A stretch of 64,000 nucleotides of DNA from Caldilineae bacterium (GCA_020634555.1 JACKBK010000013.1:1-64000), one strand, 5' to 3'. Shown: positions 17,507-29,237, numbered from the stretch's first letter. Translations and numbers: made by a program. The notes: a model not told the origin generated them from the sequence alone.

Positions 17507-17537
17507 ATATCAACAATATATAAGTAAGTATTGATAT
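17507..17537. promoter_or_regulatory. Palindromic operator candidate between arsR and the Zn/Cd ATPase
   Basis: ATATCAA-N17-TTGATAT with a nested CAATA-N10-TATTG, in a very AT-rich 73-bp gap. ArsR/SmtB repressors bind AT-rich imperfect palindromes; the site at 17927-17946 upstream of arsR is similar in composition. Confidence 0.5.
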
Positions 17538-17557
17538 ACTCCGACAAAAAAAGAGAG

Positions 17558-17917
17558 CTAATCGTGCTCGACGTGCGCCAAACCCTGGCAATAAAGATCG
17601 TGGATGTGTTGGTCCGCTAATGTATAGAACATATGCTGGCCCTGCCTGCGCGCTGAGACAATGGAAAGATTGCGAAGGATGCGCAACTGATGCGAGATCG
17701 CTGGCTGGCTCATGCCCAGTGCCAGACACAGATCACCCACGCACATCTCCGTGTGCGCCAGCAGGCTGATGACGCGGATGCGCGTCGGATCCGACAGCGC
17801 CTTGAAGAGACTGGCTACTCGCGTTGCAAGAACGCCATTCAGAAGGTAGTCCTGAGCAGCCAGCGCCAATGTATCGCTGTCGTGGTTATCGGTGCAGATC
17901 GTGATCTTTTCAGTCAT
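17558..17917 (-). CDS. ArsR/SmtB-family metal-responsive repressor
   Basis: 119 aa from the internal ATG (MTEKITICTDNHDSD). An upstream in-frame ATG would place the operator inside the gene, so this start is preferred. The winged HTH is clear: FKALSDPTRIRVISLLAH, then MCVGDLCLALGMSQPAISHQ as recognition region, and RRQGQHMFYTL as wing. The Cys pair in the recognition helix (MCVGDLC) fits an alpha3N/alpha3 metal site as in CadC/ArsR. The C-terminal DQHIHDLYCQGLAHVEHD is rich in Asp, His and Glu, as in the alpha5 Zn site of SmtB/CzrA. It would repress the ATPase gene and release DNA on metal binding. Confidence 0.88.
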   Translation of the reverse strand: MTEKITICTDNHDSDTLALAAQDYLLNGVLATRVASLFKALSDPTRIRVISLLAHTEMCVGDLCLALGMSQPAISHQLRILRNLSIVSARRQGQHMFYTLADQHIHDLYCQGLAHVEHD

Positions 17918-17926
17918 AGGTAAAAT

Positions 17927-17946
17927 ATATGAGCAACTATTCATAT
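17927..17946. promoter_or_regulatory. SmtB/CzrA-like operator
   Basis: ATATGAGCAACTATTCATAT closely resembles the 12-2-12 boxes of the SmtB/CzrA family (TATGAAC-type half-sites pairing with TTCATA). It lies 10 bp upstream of the repressor's chosen start, so autoregulation of the repressor-ATPase operon is likely. Confidence 0.65.
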
Positions 17947-18080
17947 TATATTTGTCACACGTCGTCAGTCAAGTTCCCGATCGACCAGTCACTCCAGCAA
18001 CTTGCATCGCATTTTAGCGAAACTTTTTCCATAACCTTCGTTTGACGCTGATGGTCATGTTGCGAGGTAAACAATCCAAG

Positions 18081-19196
18081 TCAGGTTGCCAAAGGCAGGA
18101 AGAAGCTAAACGTGCTGCCTAAGTCCGCGCCCGGGCTGGCTACCCACAGGCGGCCACCGTGGGCTTCCACCAGATGCTGGGAGACGGTCAGGCCGATGCC
18201 ACTGCCACCGCCAGGGCGCGAGCGCGACTTGTCGACGCGGTAGAAGCGCTCGAAGACGTGCGCCAGGTCGCCGGCTGACAGGCCGATGCCGGTGTCGGCC
18301 ACAGCCACCAGCGCGCGCGGCCCGTCATGCCAGGCGCGCACCGTCACCGACCCGCCGGCTGGCGTGTATTGCAGGGCGTTGCCTAGCAGGTTGATGAGCA
18401 CCTGGGTGATGCGGGCCGGGTCGACGTAGACAGGCGCAAGCTGGGCCGGCAGATCCAGCGCCAGGGCCACGTCCTTGTCGAGGAACTGAGGGCGCAGCCG
18501 CTCCGCCACCGAACGGATCAGCACCAGCAGGTCTATGTCCTGCCGGCTCAGGGTGATCTCGCCGGCTTCGGCGCGCGACAGCTCCTCCAGATCGCCCACC
18601 AACCGCTGCAAGCGCGCCGTCTCCCGCTCGACCTCAAGAAACATATCGGCCTCCGGGGCCAGCACGCCGTCGGTCAGTCCCTCCATCGTCGCACGAATGT
18701 TGGCCAGTGGCGTGCGCAGCTCGTGGGCCAGATCGCCGACCAGGGTCAGCCGGCGCTGCTCCGTGCTGTCCAGGGCGGCGGCCATGACGTTGAACGATGC
18801 TGCCAGCTCGCTAAGCTCGTCCTCGCCGGGCACCTCGACCCGCTGGCGGTAATGGCCGGCGGCGATATGCCGGCTGGCGCTCAGCATCTCGCGGATCGGC
18901 CCAACGATGCGGCGGGCGGTGAACAGGCTGACGGTAAACGCGGCCAGGACCGCAGCAACCGCTGCGACAAGCAGGATCTCGTTGACGGCGGCGTGAAAGG
19001 ACCGCTCCAATTCCTGCTGCATGGCAGGATCATCACCGGCCAGCGCCTGCATGGTCGCCATGTGGTGATTGAGAGCTTCAGTGGTATGGAACTGGGCAGC
19101 CGTCGCCATCACCAGCACTGCGACGGCGATGACGATGAGGTACGACAGCGCCAGCTTCCAGCCCAGGCGATGACGGACGGTCGTCAGTACGTTCAC
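18081..19196 (-). CDS. Sensor histidine kinase (HAMP, HisKA, HATPase)
   Basis: 371 aa. TM1 at about 14-34 and TM2 at about 73-93 flank a short 40-residue external loop. HAMP spans about 95-147. The phosphoacceptor is His158 in GDLAHELRTPLANIR. The ATPase domain carries an N box (LINLLGNALQYTP), G1 (VAVADTGIGLS) and G2 (GGGSGIGLTVSQHLVEAHGG). This is the BaeS/EnvZ-type layout. The very small sensor domain suggests sensing within or near the membrane. It overlaps its response regulator by 4 bp; the pair lies between the metal ATPase and a Met/His-containing secreted PepSY-like protein, so an envelope or metal-stress input is plausible but inferred. Confidence 0.92.
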   Translation of the reverse strand: MNVLTTVRHRLGWKLALSYLIVIAVAVLVMATAAQFHTTEALNHHMATMQALAGDDPAMQQELERSFHAAVNEILLVAAVAAVLAAFTVSLFTARRIVGPIREMLSASRHIAAGHYRQRVEVPGEDELSELAASFNVMAAALDSTEQRRLTLVGDLAHELRTPLANIRATMEGLTDGVLAPEADMFLEVERETARLQRLVGDLEELSRAEAGEITLSRQDIDLLVLIRSVAERLRPQFLDKDVALALDLPAQLAPVYVDPARITQVLINLLGNALQYTPAGGSVTVRAWHDGPRALVAVADTGIGLSAGDLAHVFERFYRVDKSRSRPGGGSGIGLTVSQHLVEAHGGRLWVASPGADLGSTFSFFLPLAT

Positions 19197-19885
19197 GGCC
19201 TGCCGGCCTCCAGCCTGTATCCGACGCCGCGCACAGTCCCGATCATTTCGGGGTCGCCAGCCTCGTCGTTTAACTTCTTGCGTAGCCGTCCAATATGCAC
19301 ATCCACCACCCGCTCGTCGCCGTAGTAGTCATATCCCCACACCTGCTCGATAATTTGCTCGCGGCTGAGAACCCGGCCAGGATGGCGCGCCAGCGCGTGC
19401 AGAATATCGAACTCGATGGTGGTGAGGTCGATGAGCCGCGAGTCGTTCCAAACCTGCCGGGTTTCAGGGTCGATACGCAGGGAACCGACGATCAAGGTGC
19501 GTTCACCTGTGTCGTTGTCGCGCCCGCGCCGCAAAATCGCCTTGATGCGCGCCACCAGTTCGCGCGGGCTAAACGGCTTGGTGAGGTAGTCATCCGCGCC
19601 CACAGTCAGGCCGACGATCTTGTCCGTTTCGTCTGCCTTGGCAGTCAACAGCAATACATAGACGTCCGAGGTCTGGCGAAGCTGGCGCAGCATCTCGAGC
19701 CCGTCAATGCCAGGCAGCATGATATCCAGCACGATCAGGTCTGGCTGGAAGGTATAAGCAACCTTCAAGGCAGACAGCCCGTCGGAGGCAGACTGCACCG
19801 CGTAGCTCTCGCGCTCCAAGTACGCGCGTACAGTCTGCACGATATTCGGTTCGTCGTCTACGATCAGTATCTTGGTCTGGCTCAT
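19193..19885 (-). CDS. OmpR/PhoB-type response regulator
   Basis: 230 aa. The receiver (1-120) has Asp10-Asp11, phosphoacceptor Asp54 (IVLDIMLPG), Thr in LLLTAKAD and Lys in YLTKPFSP. The C-terminal winged helix (about 130-227) ends in the standard DVHIGRLRKKL and GTVRGVGYRLE. It is the DNA-binding output of the overlapping kinase. First gene of the two-component operon; the strong hairpin at 19948-19985 insulates it from the gene to the right. Confidence 0.95.
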   Translation of the reverse strand: MSQTKILIVDDEPNIVQTVRAYLERESYAVQSASDGLSALKVAYTFQPDLIVLDIMLPGIDGLEMLRQLRQTSDVYVLLLTAKADETDKIVGLTVGADDYLTKPFSPRELVARIKAILRRGRDNDTGERTLIVGSLRIDPETRQVWNDSRLIDLTTIEFDILHALARHPGRVLSREQIIEQVWGYDYYGDERVVDVHIGRLRKKLNDEAGDPEMIGTVRGVGYRLEAGRP

Positions 19886-19947
19886 GGTGTCTTTGCTCCT
19901 GGTATTCTAGCCGGGCAGCGGATCGGTGGCAAGCGGCGGCCACAACA

Positions 19948-19985
19948 CAGCGTCGCCCGCGCTGTAAGCAGCGCGGGCGACGCTG
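19948..19985. terminator. Strong hairpin terminator, 17-bp perfect stem
   Basis: CAGCGTCGCCCGCGCTG, loop TAAG, and a perfect complement. It lies just after the leftward PepSY-like gene (ends 20035) and before the two-component operon. T-rich flanks are short, so termination may not depend on a U-run. Confidence 0.75.
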
Positions 19986-20034
19986 TTTCCGAAACTACAA
20001 TCTACGCGACGCGGAGCGTTGGTATTCTTCTGCC

Positions 20035-20787
20035 TTACACGGCCTCATCGCCGCCGGTCATGTCGATGAAGTCGCCGTGCCAACTGTGATACCAGACCTG
20101 CCCGGTGTAGCCGTTGACGCTGAGCATGCCGCTGATCGCGCCGTCGGTCATGGTGTGGATCGTGTAGTAGCCGTAGAACGCCTCGGCTTCGTCGCCCGCC
20201 ATGACACCCGACATGTGTGCGTCGAGCCATTTTTGGGCAAGGTTCACGGCCTGGTCGCCGCTGATGCGCATCGCGCCGGACGAGCCGAGGTAACGTCCGC
20301 CCATCATGCCCATTCCGTTCATGTGGCCGTACTTGGTGTTCCACATCATGTTCGGACCCGGCTCGGGATGGACCGCGCCGGTATATGGATCAATCAGCAG
20401 TTCCATCGCGCCGATGCCGGTGCTTGCCTCATGAACCTCGACGTAGAAGTTTTGGCTGAACTGCATGATCTCGGCGACCTGCAGGTCGTCGTTGCCGTAG
20501 TTGGCCAGATATTGCGCGGCGATGGCCTCGGCATCGCCCATGGTTAGCCGCGTACCGCCGGGTACAGCATCACCCCAGGCGGGACACTGTGCCGGGCTAA
20601 AGGCGCCGCCCGTGCAGTTACCACTCCAGCCGGGATACATCATTCCGCCACCCATCATGCCATGACCCCACCCACCGAAGCCGCGCCAAGGTATGCCGCC
20701 CTGGGCGGCAGCAGTGCCAGCCAACAATACCAGCAACAACGTCCCTGCCATGGCAGAGACCGCAATGGTCTTGGTTTTTCGAGTCAT
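20035..20787 (-). CDS. Secreted PepSY-like protein, Gly/Met-rich N-terminus
   Basis: 250 aa starting at the ATG with AGGAG seven bases upstream. The signal peptide ends LAGTAAAQG (about 30). The mature start is Gly/Met/Trp/His-rich (GGWGHGMMGGGMMYPGW), a composition seen in copper- or silver-binding exported proteins. Two PepSY-like repeats follow: about 75-140 (DAEAIAAQYLANYG with FYVEVHEASTG and LIDPYTGAV) and about 165-245 (ISGDQAVNLAQKWLDAH and LSVNGYTGQVWYH). It is likely an extracytoplasmic metal-binding or inhibitor-like protein regulated by the neighbouring two-component system; that link is inferred. Confidence 0.7.
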   Translation of the reverse strand: MTRKTKTIAVSAMAGTLLLVLLAGTAAAQGGIPWRGFGGWGHGMMGGGMMYPGWSGNCTGGAFSPAQCPAWGDAVPGGTRLTMGDAEAIAAQYLANYGNDDLQVAEIMQFSQNFYVEVHEASTGIGAMELLIDPYTGAVHPEPGPNMMWNTKYGHMNGMGMMGGRYLGSSGAMRISGDQAVNLAQKWLDAHMSGVMAGDEAEAFYGYYTIHTMTDGAISGMLSVNGYTGQVWYHSWHGDFIDMTGGDEAV

Positions 20788-20912
20788 CGTAAGCTCCTGT
20801 TTATAGATGCGCCGGACGGGCCGACACACTAGATTACATCCCCATCTTAGGAGCCGATTGTGACAGAACTATGACGTTAGCTTGTCGCTTGAGTAAAGAT
20901 TGGCGTTGCCGA

Positions 20913-21764
20913 TCAGCGTCCGCCCAACCCTGTGAGCGTGATTCCCTGCACGAAGGACTTCTGGGCGAACATGTAGATCACCAGCACCGGCAGCAGGGCG
21001 ATGACCGACCCGGCCATCAACAGGTTCCAGGCGGTGCTGTATTGTCCGACGAAGTAGGAGAGGCCGATGGGGATGGTGCGCACGGTGTCGGACGAGGTGA
21101 CGACCAGCGGCCAGAGAAAGTCGTTCCAGGTGGCCTGGAAGGTGAAGATGCCCAGCGCTGCCATCACCGGCCAGCTCAGCGGCAGGATGACCTGCCACCA
21201 GATGCGCAGGCTGGAGGCGCCGTCGATGCGCGCCGCCTCGTCCAGGTCCATGGGGATGCTGCGGAAGTATTGGCGTAACAAGAACGTGCTCAACGCACTG
21301 AACAGGCCGGGGATGATGAGCGCCAGCAGCGTGTCGTAGATGTGCAGCCGGGTGATGATCAGGAAGTTGGGGATCAGCGTCACCTGGGCCGGGATCATCA
21401 GCGTCGCCAGGTAGAGCAGGAAAATCGGCTCGCGGCCGCGGAAGCGCAGCCGGGCAAAGGCAAACGCTGCCAGCGACGAGATCAGGATCTGCACCACCGT
21501 CACCGTCACCGCCGTGACCGTGCTGTTGACGAAATAGCGGCCGAAGGGCACCACACTGAACGTCTCCGCGTAGTTGTTCAGCGTGATCTGGTTCAGCGCG
21601 AACTGGCGCGTGAGCAACGCTTCACCGGGGAACAACGACACCAGCAACATCAAAAAGAACGGAGCCAGCATGATGACGCTGCCCAGAATCAGCACCGCAT
21701 ACAACGCATAGCGCGTCGGCAGGCTCATCTCTGTGGGGGAGCGGTGGTGGGACGTACTTTCCAT
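20913..21764 (-). CDS. Sugar ABC transporter permease, MalG type
   Basis: 283 aa, six TM helices. The ABC-docking EAA loop is DEAARIDGASSLRIWWQVIL followed by PLSWPV (about 190-215). An N-terminal PFFLMLLVSLF periplasmic step and a C-terminal FAQKSFVQGITLTGLGG are characteristic of carbohydrate uptake transporter family 1 permeases. It is the last gene of a leftward set: GH100-like hydrolase, substrate-binding lipoprotein, MalF-type permease, MalG-type permease. No ATPase gene is present; many such systems share a MsmK/UgpC-type ATPase encoded elsewhere. Confidence 0.93.
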   Translation of the reverse strand: MESTSHHRSPTEMSLPTRYALYAVLILGSVIMLAPFFLMLLVSLFPGEALLTRQFALNQITLNNYAETFSVVPFGRYFVNSTVTAVTVTVVQILISSLAAFAFARLRFRGREPIFLLYLATLMIPAQVTLIPNFLIITRLHIYDTLLALIIPGLFSALSTFLLRQYFRSIPMDLDEAARIDGASSLRIWWQVILPLSWPVMAALGIFTFQATWNDFLWPLVVTSSDTVRTIPIGLSYFVGQYSTAWNLLMAGSVIALLPVLVIYMFAQKSFVQGITLTGLGGR

Positions 21765-21785
21765 GGCTGTTGGTCGGATCGGGAA

Positions 21786-21898
21786 ACGTGAGGACGTGAA
21801 ACGTGAGGACGTGAAACGTGAAAACGTGATGCGTGATTGAAGCTACTTCACGTTTCCCGTTTCACGCTTCACGTTTCACGTTTCCCGTTTCACGATTT
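21786..21898. repeat. CGTGAAA-type degenerate repeat, inverted arrangement
   Basis: About five copies of (GA)CGTGAAACGTGAG-like units in one orientation (21786-21835) face about five copies of TTTCACGTTTC in the other (21847-21893), forming a long imperfect hairpin between the two permease genes. The 3' part touches the stop of the MalF-type gene. The same unit appears at 46790-46843 and inside a gene at 60574-60610. Confidence 0.75.
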
Positions 21899-22850
21899 AC
21901 TCCGTCTCATAATGCACCCAGCGCCGCTGCATGATGTTCTGCACCAGCGTGAAGCCGAAGATGAAGATGAACAGGAACCAGGCGATGGCCGAGGCCTTGC
22001 CCATGCGTGTGAAGCGGAAGGCGTTGTCGTAGATGTACTGCACCACCGGCATCGACGACTGGGCCGGCCCGCCGCGGGTCATCACGAAAGGTTCGGTGAA
22101 AAGCTGGAACGCGCCGATGGTCTGAAGGATGAACAGGAAGAAGGTCGTCGGGCTGATTAGCGGCCAGGTGACGTTGCGGAAGCGCTGCCAGCCGCTGGCG
22201 CCATCCACGTGGGCTGCGTCGTACAACTCCTGCGGCACCCCTTGCAGCGCCGCCAGATAGACCACCATGGTGAAACCGACGTTCTTCCACAGCGTCAGGA
22301 TCACCACCGACCACTTGGAATACTTGGTGCTGCCCAGCATGTCGGGCATGGCCAGCGGCAGGTTGAGCAGGTCGCCCAGACCGTTCACCAGCCCGGCCAG
22401 TGGGCCGGTCTTGCTGAGGATCAGCCGGAAGACAATCGCGCCGGCGACGATGGTCGTCACCACCGGCAGAAAGTAGACCATGCGGAACGTGTCGCGCGCC
22501 CGGATGGCCGTGTTCAGCGCCACCGCGATAGCCAGCCCGATTGCCAGTTGCAGCGGCACAATGGTAACGATGTAGAAGACGGTGTTGCCGAACGCCTTCC
22601 AGAAGACGCGGTCGCGCAACAACTGGATGTAGTTTTCCAGTCCAACGAACCCCTTTGGCCCGCTAAGCCCCCAGTTCAGGGCGCTGATGCCCAACGAGGC
22701 GGCTACGGCCAGGAAGACAAAAACGGTGAAACCGATCAGGCTGGGCGCGATGAAGAGGTACGCTTCCCACTGCTGGTCCGGTCGCCAGCGGAAGAGGTTG
22801 CGCTTCTCCTTGGAACGAACGAGTTCCGCCGGCGCGGTTTCGCTTGTCAT
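21897..22850 (-). CDS. Sugar ABC transporter permease, MalF/UgpA type
   Basis: 317 aa. A polar N-terminus is followed by TM1 (YLFIAPSLIGFTVFVFLAV), the typical start of UgpA-type permeases. The EAA loop is YDAAHVDGASGWQRFRNVTW then PLISPTTFF (about 220-250). FTEPFVMTRGGPAQSS between the last helices is the conserved family segment. It pairs with the MalG-type subunit to form the translocation channel. It is separated from the partner gene by a 130-bp repeat tract, which is unusual within such operons. Confidence 0.93.
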   Translation of the reverse strand: MTSETAPAELVRSKEKRNLFRWRPDQQWEAYLFIAPSLIGFTVFVFLAVAASLGISALNWGLSGPKGFVGLENYIQLLRDRVFWKAFGNTVFYIVTIVPLQLAIGLAIAVALNTAIRARDTFRMVYFLPVVTTIVAGAIVFRLILSKTGPLAGLVNGLGDLLNLPLAMPDMLGSTKYSKWSVVILTLWKNVGFTMVVYLAALQGVPQELYDAAHVDGASGWQRFRNVTWPLISPTTFFLFILQTIGAFQLFTEPFVMTRGGPAQSSMPVVQYIYDNAFRFTRMGKASAIAWFLFIFIFGFTLVQNIMQRRWVHYETE

Positions 22851-22860
22851 GATCGGGGAA

Positions 22861-22947
22861 CAGAGAAGCGAGAGAGGGCGAGTGGGAGAGGCGAGACTTT
22901 AACCGTTCGATTACCGTCTCGCCCTTTCTCTCGCTCTCCCTCTCACC
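22861..22947. repeat. GAGAGGGCGAG / CTCGCCCTCTC inverted repeat tract
   Basis: GAGAAGCGAGAGAGGGCGAG-type purine units (22863-22897) face CTCGCCCTTTCTCTCGCTCT-type pyrimidine units (22918-22944), forming a long hairpin between the substrate-binding gene and the MalF-type gene. It differs in sequence from the CGTGAAA tract but has the same architecture. Confidence 0.65.
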
Positions 22948-22958
22948 AGGTCAACAGG

Positions 22959-24329
<1,371 letters not shown>

Positions 24330-24390
24330 GGAAACTCCTCCTTGAACTGCAAAATGCTAAGGCACGCAACACTGCGCACCAGAACGAACC

Positions 24391-24452
24391 CGGTGATCGG
24401 TAATCAGTGATCAGTAACCGGTTAACCGATAACCATTCACCATTAACCGTTT
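24391..24452. repeat. Short degenerate repeat tract (TAATCAGTGATCAGTAACC / TTAACCGATAACC)
   Basis: Overlapping near-copies of GGTAATCAGTGATCAGTAACC and ACCATTAACCGTT units in the gap after the GH100-like gene. Similar architecture to the other simple-unit tracts in this window. It touches the stop codon region of the hydrolase gene. No gene in it. Confidence 0.55.
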
Positions 24453-24453
24453 G

Positions 24454-25848
24454 TCACTCCGGTCCGCCGCCGGGGTGGTCATACACCTCGTTGACCTCGC
24501 TGGCACGTGCCTCGGCCGGCTTGGCCGCCAGCAGGTCATCGAACAGCGGCAGCTTGCCCGTGCGCACGGCGTTCTCGGCCAGCAGAAATGTCGCCGCCGA
24601 CCACGCCTGTTTGGGAAAGCCCATGGGATGGCCGCTCTCGCCGTGCATCCACTCGTTGAACTCCCAGTCGCCATAGATGCCCTGGCGGTTGGCATCGGCC
24701 AGCGACGCCAGCATCTGCTGTGCTTCCGCCTGCCAGCCGTGGCGAACCAGCGCCGCGACGTGCAACCCCCCGATCATCGGCCAGATGCCGCCGTTGTGGT
24801 ACTGGTGCGGCAGATTCAGATTACGGCTGCGGTAGTACTCGCGCCAGTTAGCCTCATTGGGATAGATCGGCGGATGGATCGCTTTGGTTGGGTACGGCTC
24901 GGCCATGCCCACCTGGCGCATGTAGCGCAGGATATGCTCGGCGCGGTGGCGGTCGGCCACACCGGTCAGGATGGCCAGCAGGTTGCCCAGGCTGTCGCAC
25001 CAGTCGCCGTACTCGCGGAAGGCGACCCACGGCAGATAATAGGGCCGGCTGGAGATGGTCCCCACGTTGTGGTACACCATGAACCACTCGAGGCGTATCG
25101 CCTTCAGCTTTTCCAGGTGTTCGGCGAAGTGTTCCGCCACCCAGCAGCGGTCGATCCACATCAACAGGTTGATGCGCTCATGGATGCCCGCCGCACCGAC
25201 CTCGGGCTGGTGGCAGGTGCTCTCCGGCGGCAGCATCCGCGCCATCTCTTCGTAGGCCAGCGTGGCGGCGTAGTAGAGAACGTTGTCGTAGAGCACGTTG
25301 TAGCGCACCGCCAGCAGGTCCATCCAGTCGCCAGCTTCCGGTACTTCCACCAGGCCACACTCGTTCATGTCCTGGTATTCAAGCCAGTACATGGCCAGCT
25401 CGATGCCCTTCCAGTGGCGCACCAGGAACTCCAGGTCGCCGGTGGTGCGGACGTGCAGGTAGTGTCCCAACACGTACCACAGGTTGGCGTCCACCGCCCC
25501 GGCGTTCTCGGTGCTGACGTAGCCCGTGTCCGGGTTGACGTTGAGCTGGATCATGCCGCGCCGCGACTGGTGCTTTCCCATGATCTCCAGCGAGGCGCGG
25601 CCGGCGGCAATCAGGCGCGGGTCGCCGGTAGCTACCGCGCCGATGAAAACAGTCATGCTGTCGCGCGCCCATATCTGCGGATAGCCGGTAGCCAGTCCCG
25701 AGGCGCGGAAGCCATGAGACGTGACACAGCGTTGCAGCACATCGAACGCTTGTTGACGAGCTTCGTCGATCAGGGGTTGTCTTTGATCCATAACGTGGAA
25801 CGAGCTTGCCTGCGACAGAGGCATGGCCGGAGAACCTGACGAACTCAT
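24454..25848 (-). CDS. GH100-like / amylo-1,6-glucosidase-like (alpha/alpha)6 glycoside hydrolase
   Basis: 464 aa, no signal peptide, so cytoplasmic. It has the alpha-toroid pattern: YPQIWARDSMTVFIGAVATG near 57-76, then the catalytic-region motif ENAGAVDANLWYVLGHYLHV (about 114-133; GH100 invertases have a Val-Asp-Ser-Gly-Leu-Trp version), EAGDWMDLL (about 171-179), and HNGGIWPMIGGLHVAALVR (about 367-385). These are family features of neutral/alkaline invertases and related GH37/63/100 enzymes. The substrate is uncertain: sucrose, glucosylglycerate-like solutes or short alpha-glucans. First gene of the ABC-importer set, so it probably processes the imported sugar. Confidence 0.78.
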   Translation of the reverse strand: MSSSGSPAMPLSQASSFHVMDQRQPLIDEARQQAFDVLQRCVTSHGFRASGLATGYPQIWARDSMTVFIGAVATGDPRLIAAGRASLEIMGKHQSRRGMIQLNVNPDTGYVSTENAGAVDANLWYVLGHYLHVRTTGDLEFLVRHWKGIELAMYWLEYQDMNECGLVEVPEAGDWMDLLAVRYNVLYDNVLYYAATLAYEEMARMLPPESTCHQPEVGAAGIHERINLLMWIDRCWVAEHFAEHLEKLKAIRLEWFMVYHNVGTISSRPYYLPWVAFREYGDWCDSLGNLLAILTGVADRHRAEHILRYMRQVGMAEPYPTKAIHPPIYPNEANWREYYRSRNLNLPHQYHNGGIWPMIGGLHVAALVRHGWQAEAQQMLASLADANRQGIYGDWEFNEWMHGESGHPMGFPKQAWSAATFLLAENAVRTGKLPLFDDLLAAKPAEARASEVNEVYDHPGGGPE

Positions 25849-25906
25849 GATAACACCGATGGGTTAGTGATGCAAAGCACTGGTAGGATTGTCAGCAGCG
25901 TTCACC

Positions 25907-27367
25907 CTACTCCAGCGACGGCATGCTGGCGTTCAGCCGCAAACCGTCGGGGTCCGGGTCGTCCGCACCGGGAACCCAGGGCGCGAGACAGGCCGGGTCG
26001 GTGACGCACGGGTCGGTGAGCGTCTCCATGAACGCGACCAAGTCGGCGATCTGCGCATCGGTCAACGTCATTGGCTCGATGGCCGGCAGGCCCAGCGACC
26101 GGTTTTCCTCCAGCTTGGCCAGCGCGCGGGCCGTGTTGTAGGCCATGTGCTCGGTTTGGACAGTTGGATTGAGCTGAGCGGCGTCGTATGCAGCCACAGC
26201 CGCGGCGGGATCCAGGTGCTGGCGGACGATGCCCTCCAACGTCGCGTAGGCGCCATCGTGGCCGTAAGGACCGGTCGCGGCCACGTTGAGAAGAGTCGGC
26301 GTGCGAAAAGCGTACATGTCTGCCGGCTCGCCGCTGACGCGGAAGCGGCCATAGTCGTCGTCGCGGTAGGTCCCGTCGTCCTTACCCGGTCCAACCTGAG
26401 GCACGGCCAGCACGTAGTACTGCTCGTCGGTAAAAAAGTCGCCCGAGTGGCACGCAGCGCAGTCCGCGCCGCCTTCCGCTGCATTCTTGTAGAACAGCAG
26501 CGCGCCGCGCTTGGCCGCGTCATCGATGGCGCCGAGGTCGCCCTGCACGTAGGCGCGCCAAGACGAGTCCACAAAGACCTGTGAGCGCTGGTAGGCGCCG
26601 ATAGCGGCGGACACGTTTTCGTCGCTGATCAGTTCCTCGACGCTGGCGCACAGGTCGAACGCCTTGTGAAACTCGGCCAGCCAGCCGTTGGTTGCCAGCT
26701 CGCCCGCGCCTGCGCCATAGTTGCCCAGCCGGCCCAGCAGATGGTCGCGCACCACCCAGTTGGGCTTGTGTTGCTCCAGCTTGCCGCGCATCTCGTCCTG
26801 TGACGTGACAGGGAAGCGGCTCTGCGCGCTGACCAGATCGCGCCCGGCCAGCGGATCGGGGTCGGGATAGTGCTCGTCGGGCGTGCAGATCCCTTGGTCG
26901 TCGCTGCCGTTCAGCCCGGCCGTCTTGCCCAGGCTCTCGACCCGTCCGTCCCAGAACATCGCCTCGTCCCAAAGCCCGATGTTGAAGGTGGTCGGCGCGT
27001 TGCGCGGCACGTTGGCCAGACTATCGGATCGCGCCCGGCCCGGTCCCAACAGGTCAGGCTCCACCGCGCCAATGCCTACGCCCACGCTCAAACCGTCGCC
27101 GCCGGCTAGCAAGGGGTGATGGCACGACGCGCAGGCCACGTCCATATCACCGCTCAGCGCCTTGGTGAAGAAAAGCTGCTTGCCAAGCTGCGCCAGCGGG
27201 TCGTCGATGGCCGGCAGCTCGCGGCCCAGGCTGGGATCGCCGGTCAGTGCCTCCGCGGTGATGACCTGGCGCAACGCATCGTCCAGCGCCGATGGCGTGC
27301 GCGGCACAGCGCTGCCGGCACAGGCGGTCAGCAGGAGTAAAGCGATGAGCAGGATAAAACGTTTCAC
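25907..27367 (-). CDS. Di-heme cytochrome c peroxidase / MauG-family lipoprotein
   Basis: 486 aa from a GTG giving VKRFILLIALLLLTAC, a clean lipoprotein signal (Cys about 16). A longer start adds 14 residues with no better signal; neither start has a clear ribosome-binding site. Two c-type heme sites are present: CASCH (about 83-87) and CAACH (about 305-309). They lie in the family context: LGKQLFFTKALSGDMDVACA, PTTFNIGLWDEAMFWDGRV and YAFRTPTLLNVAATGPYGHD. It either reduces H2O2 using small cytochromes or performs MauG-like oxidation. The C-terminus carries an extra DPCVTDPACL Cys pair. It lies downstream of a CRTAC1-like gene on the same strand (200-bp gap filled with repeats). Confidence 0.88.
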   Translation of the reverse strand: MKRFILLIALLLLTACAGSAVPRTPSALDDALRQVITAEALTGDPSLGRELPAIDDPLAQLGKQLFFTKALSGDMDVACASCHHPLLAGGDGLSVGVGIGAVEPDLLGPGRARSDSLANVPRNAPTTFNIGLWDEAMFWDGRVESLGKTAGLNGSDDQGICTPDEHYPDPDPLAGRDLVSAQSRFPVTSQDEMRGKLEQHKPNWVVRDHLLGRLGNYGAGAGELATNGWLAEFHKAFDLCASVEELISDENVSAAIGAYQRSQVFVDSSWRAYVQGDLGAIDDAAKRGALLFYKNAAEGGADCAACHSGDFFTDEQYYVLAVPQVGPGKDDGTYRDDDYGRFRVSGEPADMYAFRTPTLLNVAATGPYGHDGAYATLEGIVRQHLDPAAAVAAYDAAQLNPTVQTEHMAYNTARALAKLEENRSLGLPAIEPMTLTDAQIADLVAFMETLTDPCVTDPACLAPWVPGADDPDPDGLRLNASMPSLE

Positions 27368-27445
27368 TGGTTCAATCGGAGAGATTCTTCGCTTCGATCT
27401 TTGGCACACGATGTTGTCTGAAAGGGACGCTCAGAATGACAGGTC

Positions 27446-27540
27446 CGCCGGAGGCTGAAGCCATCCGGCTACAACGTGGAAGGCCCTGCGGGCCTGGACT
27501 CTAGCCCTGAAAGGGCTTTCACCTTATAGCCCGATCCGTT
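27446..27540. repeat. REP-like palindromic repeat, family D, copy 1
   Basis: Hairpin-rich: GCCGGAGGCT...CCGGCTACAA, GGCCCTGCGGGCC, AGCCCTGAAAGGGCT and a final TATAGCCCGA. The block order (GTGRAAGGCCCTxCGGGCCTG, then AGCCC-N-GGGCTT, then a CTT-TAGCC segment) recurs at 36322-36390. It fills the gap between the CRTAC1-like gene and the peroxidase. Confidence 0.6.
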
Positions 27541-27566
27541 GACGGTCGGGCGGGCTGCGCAGAGAT

Positions 27567-29237
<1,671 letters not shown>

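Noticed and set aside
24451..25839. 462-codon plus-strand frame opposite the GH100-like gene, and the 487-codon frame at 60047-61510 in another phase of a GT-C gene
   Set aside because: Both are composition shadows of real genes; no ribosome-binding sites or family motifs.
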